From Gimesia aquarii (GTDB taxonomy: Bacteria; Planctomycetota; Planctomycetia; Planctomycetales; Planctomycetaceae): a stretch of DNA of 64,000 bases. The position numbers and the translations under genes are program-made. The first letter of the stretch is position 1. Every line of letters starts with the position of its first letter. This document shows positions 1 through 9,425 of this stretch, in pieces. The stretch lies in assembly GCF_007748195.1 (NCBI RefSeq), contig NZ_CP037920.1:124001-188000 (forward strand), in the 5' to 3' direction. The notes beneath the pieces were generated by a model. It was not told where the DNA came from. It searched no databases and saw only the letters and a program-made list of their open reading frames with translations.

Positions 1-1303
1 CCTGAGTGCCTATGGATTGCAGTATTTTGCAAGCTTCAATCCTCAGTGAGGAGTCGGGGTGGTTCAATAACCGAATTACCGGTTTTTCTGCAATTTGCCC
101 CATGATTTTAAGAGCCTGCCGAGCATCTTTCAAATCTTCTCGATTTGAGAGCCGGCCTGCGAGAACTTCAGCAGTCGTTTCCGAGTTAATTTTTGGTAGA
201 AGTTCGATGATTTCTTCACGTACCAGTACTGATTTTTCATCAGCGAGTAGAACTGCAAATGCCATTGTTGCTTCTTTGGTGTACCAGACAGCCATGGCAT
301 TGACGTGCTCCTTCATCCGAAAACCTTCTTTGGCTAAAGGTAATGTCGCAGCTAAGACAGATGAAACACGCTGAAGTTGACTATCGTCTGGTTTCATTCT
401 AGCCAGTTCTTTGCAGGCAGTATCGTGTGCAAACGGGCTGGAACCGGCAATCACACGCAAAGCCCAGTCGATAGTCTCTTCACCAGGGCGAGGTTTTAAG
501 TCACGATCATTAGAATTCGTAGGCTTCTTTTCAGGAGTTTTCATAGTCGGTTTACTAGGATTTTCTGCTGCATTACTTTTTAAGGAATTCGTGTTCGCAG
601 ATATCTTGACTGGAGGCTCTGACTGCATAGGAGCCGTTTTTTTCTTAAGTGCTGTAGAATTGAGCTGCTGAAGTTGTGTCTCCACGGTAATAATTCGATT
701 TTGTAAATCGATATCTTTCACCTTTCCCCAGTTGAGCTTCTGAGCAAATGCAAATAGATCATTTGGAACGGGACGTACAACCACAACGAGTTGTTTGTTA
801 AAAACAAAATTCTCAAAATCTTGTTGAGAGGACTCTGTAAGAGCGCCCTGTTTTTGTAAGTTGTTAGTTGACGGGTTCAAAATCGATGAGCGAATCTCTT
901 TTTGAAGAATTGGCAATGCCACAGGCTCGTCTCCACTAACACCACGTACAATGATGGCAACTCCCGGGCTATTACTATCTAAAGTTCGCTTACTAGTCTC
1001 TGTAATAATATTAGTTTGATTTGAAGTCCCGTTGACTTCCGGTTTGGAAGTTTTTTTAACAGTATCCGTTTTGTGCTTCGAAATGGTGTTGCTGTTCTTG
1101 CTTGGAGATTGTTGCCCCTGTTTGGTTTTTGGCCGCTTTATTGACTGCGGTCGTGCCGGTGCAAAATTACCATTTGAAGGGGCAAATGGATTCGATTTAG
1201 CCGAACGTTGGTTATTCGAATTGGATCCGCCACATCCCGATAGAATGAGTGTAAAGCTAATTAGGAAAGTAAAAAAAATTGCTTGATGAGGTAAGGCGAG
1301 CAT
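1..1303 (-). CDS. HEAT-repeat-like lipoprotein, C-terminus cut by window edge
   Basis: Reading the minus strand from ATG 1303 gives an uninterrupted frame to base 1, so about 434 codons are present and the end lies outside the window. Residues 1-24 form a lipoprotein signal: a hydrophobic stretch ending in LSGC at residues 21-24. A low-complexity Asn/Ser/Lys/Pro-rich linker follows. The last ~150 residues read like paired helices of HEAT/armadillo type (for example LLADEKSVLVREEIIELLPK, later LLNHPDSSLRIEACKILQS). The likely role is an envelope-anchored scaffold protein; no catalytic motif was seen. The plus-strand frames over this region are shadows. Function is unknown; the frame and the lipobox are seen directly. 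Confidence 0.82.
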   Translation of the reverse strand, partial: MLALPHQAIFFTFLISFTLILSGCGGSNSNNQRSAKSNPFAPSNGNFAPARPQSIKRPKTKQGQQSPSKNSNTISKHKTDTVKKTSKPEVNGTSNQTNIITETSKRTLDSNSPGVAIIVRGVSGDEPVALPILQKEIRSSILNPSTNNLQKQGALTESSQQDFENFVFNKQLVVVVRPVPNDLFAFAQKLNWGKVKDIDLQNRIITVETQLQQLNSTALKKKTAPMQSEPPVKISANTNSLKSNAAENPSKPTMKTPEKKPTNSNDRDLKPRPGEETIDWALRVIAGSSPFAHDTACKELARMKPDDSQLQRVSSVLAATLPLAKEGFRMKEHVNAMAVWYTKEATMAFAVLLADEKSVLVREEIIELLPKINSETTAEVLAGRLSNREDLKDARQALKIMGQIAEKPVIRLLNHPDSSLRIEACKILQSIGTQ

Positions 1304-1551
1304 AGGCGTTTTATTCTGTTTCTTCAAAGAATCAATACGTTTGTGGACTACTGCTATAGTATAGCGTGCACTTAATAGGTAGAAGATCAGGTGGGCAAGG
1401 TAAATTTGTCTGGTTAAGTAGAGAGATTATTATTAAATTTTAATCATAACTTAGTCCAGATGTATATACGATATCTATGTTTTATCGTAGATGCAACGCT
1501 GATTGGGCTCTCTATTTTACCGAAATTTTCTATTTGCTGGTGTAATTGATA

Positions 1552-2433
1552 CTATCCCCAATATTGAGACACTTTTGCCCTGAGAAAAGTTGCACTTTTT
1601 TGCAATTCTTTTATTCCATTGATTCCATCTTCGATACTAATCCAACTGTCAAAACCGACTTCCTTCAGTTGGGAGAAGATTGCATCATAATCATTGAGTC
1701 CTTGACCAATGACACCATGGCTCAATCGGCTTGCATATCCCAGGCTATTTTCTTCTTTTCGTAAATCTTTAATAGTGCCCTCAATTAAGTAACGGTCGCT
1801 TGCATGCATGGTGACTATCCGATGTTTCACTCGCGCAAGTAACTCTAATGGATCTTCTCCTGCCAGGATGGTATTACTTGGGTCGTAATTGACGCCGAAA
1901 TATGGAGAATCAATACGGGACACAAGCTCACAGAAAACATCGGCCATTTGTGCAAATTCTGGATACTCCCAATAATTGTCTTTGTAGTGATTTTCAATAA
2001 TTAATATGATCCCCAATTTTTCAGCCAAAGGAAGACAAGCTTCAATTGAAGAAACCGCATACTGAATGCCTGCTTCACGCGAGACTTCCGGACGTCTTTG
2101 ACCTGAAAGGACTCGGCAATATTTCCCTCCCAAGGCTGCCGTCATTTCCATCCAGAATTTTTCAGCTTCGATTTGTTCGTTTCGAAATGATTCATCGGGA
2201 TGAGTAAAGTCGGGTGAGCAACACATCATGGGGATTTCTAACCCTTGATCCATCGCCATTTTTTTCGCTTCCGACCAAAATTTCTGGTCCTTCATTTCCA
2301 GGAAGCCGGCATAAAATTCCAGTCCATCAATATCAAGAGTGGCTGCCAGATCAATCCACTGCCGAAGTGTCATTTCTCCGGAAATGCATAATTCATCCAT
2401 AAAGGCTTTAGGAAACGCAGCTAATTTTGGCAT
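1552..2433 (-). CDS. Sugar phosphate isomerase/epimerase (xylose isomerase-like TIM barrel)
   Basis: This 293-aa protein has the pattern of the AP-endonuclease-2/xylose-isomerase-like TIM-barrel family. Alternating strands and helices carry acidic and His metal-ligand candidates: DGLEFYAG near residue 35, IIENHY near 147, NYDPSN near 182, MHASDRYL near 213 and SIEDG near 267. Such enzymes isomerise or epimerise sugars or keto-sugars in the cytosol using a divalent metal. It is the last gene of a minus-strand set, 93 bp behind the alcohol dehydrogenase, so it probably acts on the same sugar pathway. The substrate cannot be told from sequence. The start ATG 2433 has no strong Shine-Dalgarno. 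Confidence 0.85.
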   Translation of the reverse strand: MPKLAAFPKAFMDELCISGEMTLRQWIDLAATLDIDGLEFYAGFLEMKDQKFWSEAKKMAMDQGLEIPMMCCSPDFTHPDESFRNEQIEAEKFWMEMTAALGGKYCRVLSGQRRPEVSREAGIQYAVSSIEACLPLAEKLGIILIIENHYKDNYWEYPEFAQMADVFCELVSRIDSPYFGVNYDPSNTILAGEDPLELLARVKHRIVTMHASDRYLIEGTIKDLRKEENSLGYASRLSHGVIGQGLNDYDAIFSQLKEVGFDSWISIEDGINGIKELQKSATFLRAKVSQYWG

Positions 2434-2526
2434 GAAATATTCAATCGAGTCAAAGTTGAAGAAACAAGAAATAGATGGAGGTACTTTTCCTGAGATAACG
2501 TAAGTCGTATAAACTCTCTCATTAGT

Positions 2527-3567
2527 TTATGGTGTTAGTACTGCTTTCACAATTTCACCGGAATGCATGGTTTCAAAGGCGGTGTGCCATTCATTTAATG
2601 ACCAGGTTCCACCAATGATCGGCTCTATGTTTAACTGGCCGGTTGTCAGTAATCGAATGACGCGTTCCCAAATGGGCCAATTATGGCTGAAGCTGCCTTG
2701 CAGCCGGATGTTTTTTTGTACTAAGGGATCTAAAGAAAAACCCAGGGGTTGAGGACCCCAACCCACTTTGCTGATCCAGCCACCCGGTCGCACAATGTCC
2801 AAAGACTTTTTTAGTGTTATAGAGACACCGGCTGCATCGACTACACCGTTCACGCCTAGGCCATCTGTTTCCATAGCCCACTCATCGAGTCCGTCAACGA
2901 TGGGTTGGCAACCGTAGAAGCGTTCGGCAATTTCCAAGCGTCCTTTGTCTCGTTCCAAACCAACAACAGCAACTTCAGCTCCCTGCAATCGTGCCATGGC
3001 GGCACAAAGTAAACCAATAGGCCCAGGTCCAAACACGACAACACGGTCGCCCGGTTGAATCTCTCCATTCAACACCACGGCATTAAAGGCGACACAGCAG
3101 GGTTCAGTAAGTGCCGCTCTTTCTAATGGTAAAGGTTCGGGGACGCGATGAAGACAACGTGCTGGAACGCGTACAAATCGAGTCATTGCACCGTTAACAC
3201 CATATCCAAAGCCTTTTCGTGTTGGGTCCAGATTATAGCGACCTTCTCGAGACATAGGATTATCCAGATCAATCACCGCTGCTGTCTCACTGACGACGCG
3301 ATCTCCTTCTGACCAATTTTTAATCAGGCTCCCTGTTTTATGAACGGTCCCTGCAAATTCATGTCCGAGTACAACAGGATAATTCACAGGCCAACTATGA
3401 TCGGCCGTCCATTGATGGAGATCGCTGCCACAGACTCCAACGGCAGAAACTTCCAGCAACACTTCATCTGCTCCGAAATCAGGAATTGGAATCTCCTGTA
3501 ACTCAACCGAATTTGCCTCAGGGGCAAAATTAACAACCGCTGTTTGTGTCACTTCTGCCTGACTCAT
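2527..3567 (-). CDS. Zinc-dependent medium-chain alcohol/polyol dehydrogenase
   Basis: This 346-aa protein is a medium-chain dehydrogenase of the sorbitol/threonine dehydrogenase type. Catalytic zinc ligands are visible: C46 in VCGSDLH, H69 and E70 in GHEFAG, with TEP at 154-156. A Rossmann nucleotide motif GPGPIG lies at 180-185. The lobe that normally holds the structural zinc (four Cys around residues 97-111) has no cysteine, although the neighbouring REGRYNL context is kept, so this protein probably lacks the structural zinc. Its ATG overlaps the stop of the upstream hexulose-phosphate-synthase-like gene (ATGA), indicating translational coupling. Substrate unknown; probably oxidises a sugar or polyol with NAD(P). 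Confidence 0.88.
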   Translation of the reverse strand: MSQAEVTQTAVVNFAPEANSVELQEIPIPDFGADEVLLEVSAVGVCGSDLHQWTADHSWPVNYPVVLGHEFAGTVHKTGSLIKNWSEGDRVVSETAAVIDLDNPMSREGRYNLDPTRKGFGYGVNGAMTRFVRVPARCLHRVPEPLPLERAALTEPCCVAFNAVVLNGEIQPGDRVVVFGPGPIGLLCAAMARLQGAEVAVVGLERDKGRLEIAERFYGCQPIVDGLDEWAMETDGLGVNGVVDAAGVSITLKKSLDIVRPGGWISKVGWGPQPLGFSLDPLVQKNIRLQGSFSHNWPIWERVIRLLTTGQLNIEPIIGGTWSLNEWHTAFETMHSGEIVKAVLTP

Positions 3568-4271
3568 TTTTGTACTCCAATCGGAATATCACCATAAGCA
3601 TGTACTCTTTCGCAGATCAATTTTAATGAGTCTTCCAGATTACCGGAGGCAGTTTTGAACGAATCGGCGTCAATGGTAAGCGGTGCTCCCAATACAACAA
3701 GTGGGGCACCGTATTCTGGTGTTGTGATGGCTTGTTCCAATGAGAGCCCTCCTACTGCCTGGACAGGAATATTGGTGGCTTCCACGACTTCTTTTAATTG
3801 ATCCAATGGGCTTGGCATTCGTTCTCCCTTTGCAGCAATTCCACGACGTTCATCGTAGCCGACATGATGAACCACATAGTCACAGCCCAGGTCTTCCAAC
3901 TTCCTGGCTGCTGAGACCATGTCATCAGCCAAGTTGTCTCCCATGACTTTTACACCATGATCTTTACCGGCTTTCACGACACAATGTATGGTTTCTTCAT
4001 GAGCACGCGACATCACAACAACATGTGTTGCACCTGCCTGTGCCATCATTTCTGCTTCAAGATAACCACCATCCATTGTTTTTAAATCTGCAACTATGGG
4101 CGTTTCAGGAAATTGTGCTCTGAGTTCCCGAACACAATTCAAACCTTCGGCAAGAATTAAGGGAGTTCCTGCTTCCAGCCAATCTACGCCAGCTCGTATC
4201 GCCATCGCCGCTGTTTCCAGGGCTTCATGTATATTTGTCAGATCTAATGAGATTTGTACGATCGGCTTCAT
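3564..4271 (-). CDS. 3-hexulose-6-phosphate synthase / KGPDC-family protein
   Basis: This 235-aa protein belongs to the orotidine-monophosphate-decarboxylase superfamily, on the hexulose-phosphate-synthase / 3-keto-L-gulonate-6-phosphate-decarboxylase side. Evidence is EAGTPLI at 33-39 and the metal/catalytic DxKxxD motif at D62, K64, D67 (ADLKTMD), followed by GATHVVVMSRA and VVHHVGYDERR segments. Enzymes of this kind make or break a C-C bond next to a carbonyl on a pentulose or hexulose phosphate with Mg2+. It leads a three-gene operon (dehydrogenase overlapping by 4 bp, then an isomerase). No phosphohexuloisomerase partner is adjacent, so formaldehyde fixation is not implied; a sugar-acid or keto-sugar pathway is as likely. 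Confidence 0.85.
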   Translation of the reverse strand: MKPIVQISLDLTNIHEALETAAMAIRAGVDWLEAGTPLILAEGLNCVRELRAQFPETPIVADLKTMDGGYLEAEMMAQAGATHVVVMSRAHEETIHCVVKAGKDHGVKVMGDNLADDMVSAARKLEDLGCDYVVHHVGYDERRGIAAKGERMPSPLDQLKEVVEATNIPVQAVGGLSLEQAITTPEYGAPLVVLGAPLTIDADSFKTASGNLEDSLKLICERVHAYGDIPIGVQK

Positions 4272-4738
4272 GAATCCTATTTCACTTTCGTTACCATTGT
4301 GTTTATAAGTACTTGTTTTATTAACAATTTGACAATTACTAAAAAACGGTTACGAATCATCCTAACGGAAGAATTCTGGAATTGCGACCACATAAACATT
4401 GTTGTTACTGAACTTGATGATTGCCTTATTCAAAGTTCAAAGAGTGACTAATAAATCAACTTCAATTGATGGAATCCAATCTGATGAGGAATTCTTACTA
4501 GATGGATAATGAACCATTCTGACAGTTTTGCGATGCTCAAGAAATCTGAGAATGTATACAGATGGCAACTTTCCTTGGGTGGTTGATTACACCACAAATT
4601 TCGTAGGCGTTAAAGTTTAACAGAAATGTCTAGGGGAGGATGTATTTTGCTGGATTTGAGGTAAATTCTGGTTGCTTAGTATCCGATTCGATAAATGGCG
4701 TATTGTGTAGCGCGAGCGATACCACTGAATAAATCTGG
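4272..4738. other. Intergenic region between divergent genes, nothing clear
   Basis: This ~470-bp AT-rich spacer separates the minus-strand sugar operon from the plus-strand HlyD-like gene, so it should hold both promoters. I saw no clear promoter pair, riboswitch, terminator or RNA gene. Short open frames here lack initiation signals and protein-like composition. Confidence 0.5.
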
Positions 4739-5902
4739 ATGATTTTAGGACAGCCAGAAATGCCTTCTGAATTATTGGATGACTATCAAGTTCAAAATGA
4801 TTTGCACGAACATTCCTCTTCATTTGGGCTTCGGGCATTGATTATTTTAATGCTTGCATTGGCTGGAGGAATCTGGTGCTCACAATGGGTGAAAGGTGTT
4901 CGCGTTGAAACCTATATTGGCTCTTTGCAAGCTCCAAAAACGATCATCACAGCTAAAAATGACGCAGTAATTCAGGAGATCTATGTTACGGAGGGGCAGG
5001 CAATCTCCAGTGGAGAACGGATTCTGTCTCTCTTTGATCATTCTTTAGATAGAAGCTGGAACCGAAAACAGCAGGAATTAATTACACTTGAAGCCGAGCT
5101 TGAGCAATCGAAGGCAAAATCAGAAGTAGAATTAGCATTGCGAAATAAGGACATTGAATCTGAAGTATTTAATGCCAAGTTGAAATCTTCCCAGTATCTT
5201 AAAGAGCAATACATCCACCAGATAACCAATTTGGCATGGCAGGATTTTTTACAAGATTATAACTCCGTTTCCAGCAACGGTTCCAAGGAAGAAGTTTTTC
5301 GGTCATTGGTTTATGAGAGCCGATTACCTGATGAAAACCGAATCACGGCGATGTTACGTCAGGAGTCTGCTCGTAACTCTGCGGAAGTGTTTGCTGCTCG
5401 GGTCAAACTCTGTGAAGAGCAGATGGAAGAGTTGAAGGCGATTCAGAAAAAACTTCCCAAACAGATCCGGCTGGCAATGGGGGTTGAAGTTATCATGAAT
5501 CGATTGGACCGAGTCAAAAGTGAGCTGAAAAACTTGGAATCACAACGGGATGCGTTACAACTGAATGCGGACCGATTTGGCATCGTTGGAATCTTCAAAA
5601 AAGAAATCGGAGACTCCGTACAGAAAGGTACTCCGATCGTAGAACTATTCGATAAAGAACGCCCATTTTTGCTTGTGGATGTTCCTTCTCGTAAGCTAAG
5701 TCTCTTCAAGGAAGGGACGGAAGTCAAAATCGTCTTTTCTGGAAACATTAAAGGAAAAGGAACTGTTAGCAAAATTTCAGAGCAAGCAGTTTCAAAGCCG
5801 GGATTTCGTGAAAGCGTTGTTATGGTTTACATTGAGCCATCAGGACGCCTTTGGCCCGATTTGCCTATGGGTAGTACAGTCGATGTCTCTTTAGCAAAAT
5901 AA
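4739..5902 (+). CDS. HlyD-family membrane fusion (periplasmic adaptor) protein
   Basis: This 387-aa protein starts with a short cytosolic segment, one transmembrane helix at about residues 29-47 (ALIILMLALAGGIWCSQWV), then a biotinyl-lipoyl-like half (around 70-105), a long Glu/Lys-rich helical hairpin (about 107-270) and a second lipoyl/beta-barrel portion (VGIFKKEIGDSVQKGTPIVEL). That order is typical of HlyD/EmrA adaptors that link an inner-membrane pump to the outer membrane. No transporter ATPase, permease or outer-membrane channel gene is adjacent, so its partner must lie elsewhere. ATG 4760 is an alternative start. The family call is well supported; the substrate is unknown. Confidence 0.82.
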   Translation: MILGQPEMPSELLDDYQVQNDLHEHSSSFGLRALIILMLALAGGIWCSQWVKGVRVETYIGSLQAPKTIITAKNDAVIQEIYVTEGQAISSGERILSLFDHSLDRSWNRKQQELITLEAELEQSKAKSEVELALRNKDIESEVFNAKLKSSQYLKEQYIHQITNLAWQDFLQDYNSVSSNGSKEEVFRSLVYESRLPDENRITAMLRQESARNSAEVFAARVKLCEEQMEELKAIQKKLPKQIRLAMGVEVIMNRLDRVKSELKNLESQRDALQLNADRFGIVGIFKKEIGDSVQKGTPIVELFDKERPFLLVDVPSRKLSLFKEGTEVKIVFSGNIKGKGTVSKISEQAVSKPGFRESVVMVYIEPSGRLWPDLPMGSTVDVSLAK

Positions 5903-6240
5903 AGAGGTCTATGGGCAGAAAACATTATTAGACTTTAACGGCGCCGAAACTCTAACTCTAATTATAATTTGATCTTCGGTCATTAATGTTCTTTGTTACT
6001 GAATTTCGGCTTGAAATTATGGCAGATTAGATACAATATGTGACAAATCTGGTGACGAATTTCAGGATTGGTCTTCACCGGAAACCTGAATCACTCTCTC
6101 ACAGCCTGATGGAACCAAATGAGGGCTTTCCTTAGTTTGAGAGATCATTCAGGCTTGTTCTTTAACAAATAGGGTCTCGCGGCTGCAGGAAGCTGGTTCG
6201 ACGAGTTTCATTCTCAAGATTATGTGTGAGGAGTAGACCG
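5903..6240. other. Intergenic region, nothing clear
   Basis: About 340 bp without a convincing gene. No strong hairpin with a T-run follows the HlyD-like stop. The right end carries a GAGGAG ribosome-binding site (6228-6233) for the small gene that follows. Confidence 0.5.
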
Positions 6241-6420
6241 TTGGGTATTTCAGCTACGATTTCTTTTTCGGCACAAGAAACAAACAGACTTTCAGTCGAT
6301 GCCATTGAGGAGATGCGGCTGCGCACCTGGGCTAGAAAGAATTACACAGAGCAATCGCAGCGCGACGATCTCTGGCACCCTGTCATATTAGATGAAATGC
6401 TTCGTATAGATCAGGAATAA
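6241..6420 (+). CDS. Small protein of unknown function, 59 aa
   Basis: I place the start at TTG 6241 because GAGGAG at 6228-6233 sits 7 nt before it; an in-frame GTG at 6226 has no such site. The product is soluble and charged, with IEEMRLRTWARKNY in the middle and WHPVILDEMLRIDQE at the end, consistent with two helices. The amino-acid composition and the ribosome-binding site favour a real gene. No family could be assigned from sequence alone. It lies convergent to the M24 peptidase, 30 bp away. Confidence 0.6.
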   Translation: MGISATISFSAQETNRLSVDAIEEMRLRTWARKNYTEQSQRDDLWHPVILDEMLRIDQE

Positions 6421-6450
6421 CAAAGATCAAGATAACTTGCACGAGTTTCG

Positions 6451-7641
6451 TTAATACTCGCTCAAGATTGATAGAATCTTTGTTTGACGCTCTCCTGCAG
6501 TTACGTGAACTATATTTTGTCCATCAATATAGACATTCACTTCGCTTCGAACGCCAAATTCTGGAAGATAAATTCCTGGCTCAATTGAGAAACAGGTTTG
6601 AGGTAGGATTAGGCGCTCTTCGTGTGTTTCAAGGTTGTCCATGTTGGCGCCATTGCCGTGCGTCTCCTGTCCGATGCTATGGCCAGTACGATGCACAAAA
6701 TACTGGCCGTAACCTGCTTCTTGAATAACATCTCTACAAGCCTGATCGACTTCCCAACCTTGAAGTGGAGTGCCTGATTGAAACGCCTTTTCAACTAAAG
6801 TGATTGCCGCGTCCCGGGCGTTGGTAACAACTTGAAAAATTTGAGAATATCTTTCGGGAACCTGTTGGCCGACAAAGCCGACACGAGTCATATCGCTGTA
6901 AACGCCTCGCGGAACGTCCAATTTGGCCCACAAGTCAATTAGTACAAAGTCGCCTTCTCGGATGTCAGTATTCGAACCGGTTCCCGTTTCGTAATGGGGG
7001 TCACCGCTGTGTGACTCACGTGCTACAATCGGAGGGTGATAGGTTGTTAATCCACTCTGCTTAAAATGTTCCATAATCACATCTGAAACGGATTGCTCTT
7101 CAACGCTTCCTTGTTTTCGAATTTGAGTCGCTATGAATGACCAGGCGATTTCAAAAGCTTTGTCTGTTTCTACACCCGCTTTTTGATGTAATTCCCATTG
7201 CTCGATATCCCACACTGCTTCGAAGAGTTGAACTAAATCTCCGGAAGGAACGATGGACTCAACTGATTCACGAACCAGTTCTACAGTTCCCGCATCGACA
7301 CGAGAAATGTAAGGATTCGAATTCCGAGGTGAATATTCCATAGCGATTCGATTTGCATTGCGCAAGATTGTTTCAATCCCCGCTTCCAATTCCTGCCATT
7401 TTAGATAGACAACTTTTTCCCCCGGGAGGTGGTCCAGTGCTTCTGATTCAATTCGGTGAACCAGTTTCGTAGGCAGGCCTGACTTAGGGACAAAGTAGAA
7501 AAAGCGTCGTGATCCCATCGCATCTTCAGGGATATCGAGGATTCGTCTCGCCAGAACATTACTCCCTCGAAAATCATAGAATAACCAACCATCAAGCGAG
7601 AATTGTTCTAATGCTGCTTGCACCTTTGTGAGCTCGAACAT
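6451..7641 (-). CDS. M24-family metallopeptidase (Xaa-Pro aminopeptidase-like)
   Basis: I start at ATG 7641, which has AGGTG 8 nt upstream; the longer frame begins only with TTG 7704 and adds 21 residues unlike the family. The 396-aa protein has a creatinase-type N-terminal domain (about 1-150) and a pita-bread catalytic domain. The five metal ligands are all present, numbered from ATG 7641: D236 (DLWAKLD), D250 (YSDMTR), H321 (HRTGHSIG), E354 (SIEPGIY) and E367 (VRSEVNV). It should cleave an N-terminal residue ahead of proline, or a dipeptide, in the cytosol. No signal peptide is seen. Proline dipeptidase is the alternative within the family. Confidence 0.9.
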   Translation of the reverse strand: MFELTKVQAALEQFSLDGWLFYDFRGSNVLARRILDIPEDAMGSRRFFYFVPKSGLPTKLVHRIESEALDHLPGEKVVYLKWQELEAGIETILRNANRIAMEYSPRNSNPYISRVDAGTVELVRESVESIVPSGDLVQLFEAVWDIEQWELHQKAGVETDKAFEIAWSFIATQIRKQGSVEEQSVSDVIMEHFKQSGLTTYHPPIVARESHSGDPHYETGTGSNTDIREGDFVLIDLWAKLDVPRGVYSDMTRVGFVGQQVPERYSQIFQVVTNARDAAITLVEKAFQSGTPLQGWEVDQACRDVIQEAGYGQYFVHRTGHSIGQETHGNGANMDNLETHEERLILPQTCFSIEPGIYLPEFGVRSEVNVYIDGQNIVHVTAGERQTKILSILSEY

Positions 7642-7889
7642 ATCGAAAGCACCTGAATAAAAAGAGGGAACTGTGTTAGGAGAAATCGTCGTTAAACAAA
7701 TCAATGTAAGAGGTTAGAATCGCAAATTCAAGACGAGGTGTGTAACGTATTCCTTCAAATTAAGGTGTTCTCCAGGAAAAACAGTTTGAATCAATCAGCT
7801 TTCAGTTGCGATTCCTTGTGAGTGTCTAGACAATGAATTCCTAGTTCACTGATTTTAAATCTTCAATGATCTAACAAATGAGAAAAATA

Positions 7890-7906
7890 GAGGAGAAACT
7901 ACGATT
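7890..7906 (+). promoter_or_regulatory. Ribosome binding site defining a non-canonical thrC start
   Basis: GAGGAG at 7890-7895 stands 8 nt before ATT 7904 and 5 nt before ACG 7901, both in frame with threonine synthase. The frame is closed by TAA at 7856-7858, and between that stop and the GTG at 8117 it contains no ATG, GTG or TTG. The site therefore points to an ATT (or ACG) start codon. Confidence 0.6.
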
Positions 7907-9307
7907 TCCACTGTATCGACTGAAATTGCTTATCAAAAGTGCATTTCACCCTGTTGCCAGTCAACTTATTCACTAAATGAAGTTTTAACAAGCTGCCCTA
8001 AATGTGGCGAGCTCCTGGATATTTCTTATGACTGGGATCAGGTTCCAGTCCCTCAGTCATTACGAGATTTTGAAAAACGCTGGGGGAATCGTAATCGTCC
8101 TATCGACTTCAGTGGTGTGTGGCGGTTTCGTGAACTCTTGCCTTTCGCTGAAGATGATCAGATTATTACGATTGGTGAAGGGCAGACGATGCTAAAAGCT
8201 TCTCAGCCTGTCGCTCGATATGCAGGGCTGAATGATGACTGTCTTTTTCTACAATATGAGGGGCTGAATCCCTCTGGTAGCTTCAAAGATAATGGTATGA
8301 CGGCTGCGTCGACGCATGCTGTGATGGTGGGGGCTAAGGTTGCCGCATGTGCCTCTACTGGTAATACCAGCGCTTCCTTAGCAATTTATGCAAGTGTGGC
8401 CCAGAAATTCAAAGTGGTTGTTTTTGTAGGCAGTGGAAAGATTGCATTTGGGAAATTATCACAAGCACTCGACTATGGCGCAAAAACCGTTCAAATTCAG
8501 GGAGATTTTGATGATGCGTTGGCGCGTGTTCGAGAAGTATGTGCCTCAGAAGGAATTTACCTGTGTAATAGTGTGAACCCATTTCGACTGGAAGGGCAGA
8601 AATCAATCATGTTTCGTGTCCTTGAAAGTCTGAATTGGGAAGTACCCGATTGGATTGTGGTTCCGGGTGGAAATTTGGGAAATTCCAGCGCGTTTGGTAA
8701 AGCATTTATGGAATTGAAAGCGCTGGGACTCATTGACCGAATTCCCCGTTTGGCAATCATCAACGCGCAGGGAGCAAACACGCTTTATCAACTTTACGAA
8801 CAACAAGGGCTGCGATGGAACGGTGGCCATTACGATAAATCTAATTCTTCAGAATTCTTTTCTCAGATGGATAAAGAAGATCGGCGGGCATCAACTCTAG
8901 CAAGCGCGATTGAAATAAACCGTCCGGTCAATTTTTCTAAGTCCTTGAGAGCACTTGATGTATGTAACGGTGTTGTACGCGAAGTCAACGACCAGGAGAT
9001 CCTTGATGCGAAGGCACAGATTGGGGCAGGCGGATTTGGATGTGAACCAGCGAGTGCAGCAAGTGTGGCTGGAGCAAAGCGATTAAGAAACGAAGGGGTC
9101 ATTGCCTCCAGTGATCGCGTTGTTTGTATTTTAACCGGTCATCAGTTAAAAGATCCTAATGCTACAGTGGCTTATCATTCTGCAACTAATGAACATATGG
9201 ACGAAAAACTAACAAGCCACGGCGTAAGCGAAGCCCTTTTTTCAAACGGACCTATTGTCGTTGAGAATGATTTAGATAAAATAATAAGAGTGATTCATTC
9301 TTTTTAA
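7904..9307 (+). CDS. thrC: Threonine synthase with N-terminal zinc ribbon, start codon probably ATT
   Basis: This PLP enzyme converts O-phosphohomoserine to threonine. The PLP lysine lies in [11 protein letters not shown] (K128 counted from ATT 7904) and a Ser/Gly-rich segment [14 protein letters not shown] follows. A conventional start (GTG 8117) would drop the first 71 residues, which encode a zinc ribbon (C13, C17/C18, C31, C34, with CPKCGELLD) and a linker into [14 protein letters not shown], all typical of bacterial threonine synthases. Coding therefore begins well upstream, at ATT 7904 or ACG 7901 behind a good GAGGAG site. The C-terminal end has [11 protein letters not shown]. Single gene, plus strand, divergent from the M24 peptidase. 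Confidence 0.88.
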   Translation: MSTVSTEIAYQKCISPCCQSTYSLNEVLTSCPKCGELLDISYDWDQVPVPQSLRDFEKRWGNRNRPIDFSGVWRFRELLPFAEDDQIITIGEGQTMLKASQPVARYAGLNDDCLFLQYEGLNPSGSFKDNGMTAASTHAVMVGAKVAACASTGNTSASLAIYASVAQKFKVVVFVGSGKIAFGKLSQALDYGAKTVQIQGDFDDALARVREVCASEGIYLCNSVNPFRLEGQKSIMFRVLESLNWEVPDWIVVPGGNLGNSSAFGKAFMELKALGLIDRIPRLAIINAQGANTLYQLYEQQGLRWNGGHYDKSNSSEFFSQMDKEDRRASTLASAIEINRPVNFSKSLRALDVCNGVVREVNDQEILDAKAQIGAGGFGCEPASAASVAGAKRLRNEGVIASSDRVVCILTGHQLKDPNATVAYHSATNEHMDEKLTSHGVSEALFSNGPIVVENDLDKIIRVIHSF

Positions 9308-9425
9308 CTATGATTTCTAAAGTTGTATTTCTTGTTACAAATCACAAAACATTACGGTTTTTCAACCTCAAAATTAAAAATATTATGATTGCAGCGTCGG
9401 TTGGAATTGAGAAAAGGGGCAGGGA

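Noticed and set aside
3564-4271. Ribulose-monophosphate formaldehyde fixation
   Set aside because: The hexulose-phosphate-synthase-like gene has no phosphohexuloisomerase partner, and the family includes other decarboxylases.
7878-7980. ATG 7878 as the thrC start
   Set aside because: It is in another frame and ends at a stop before the zinc ribbon.
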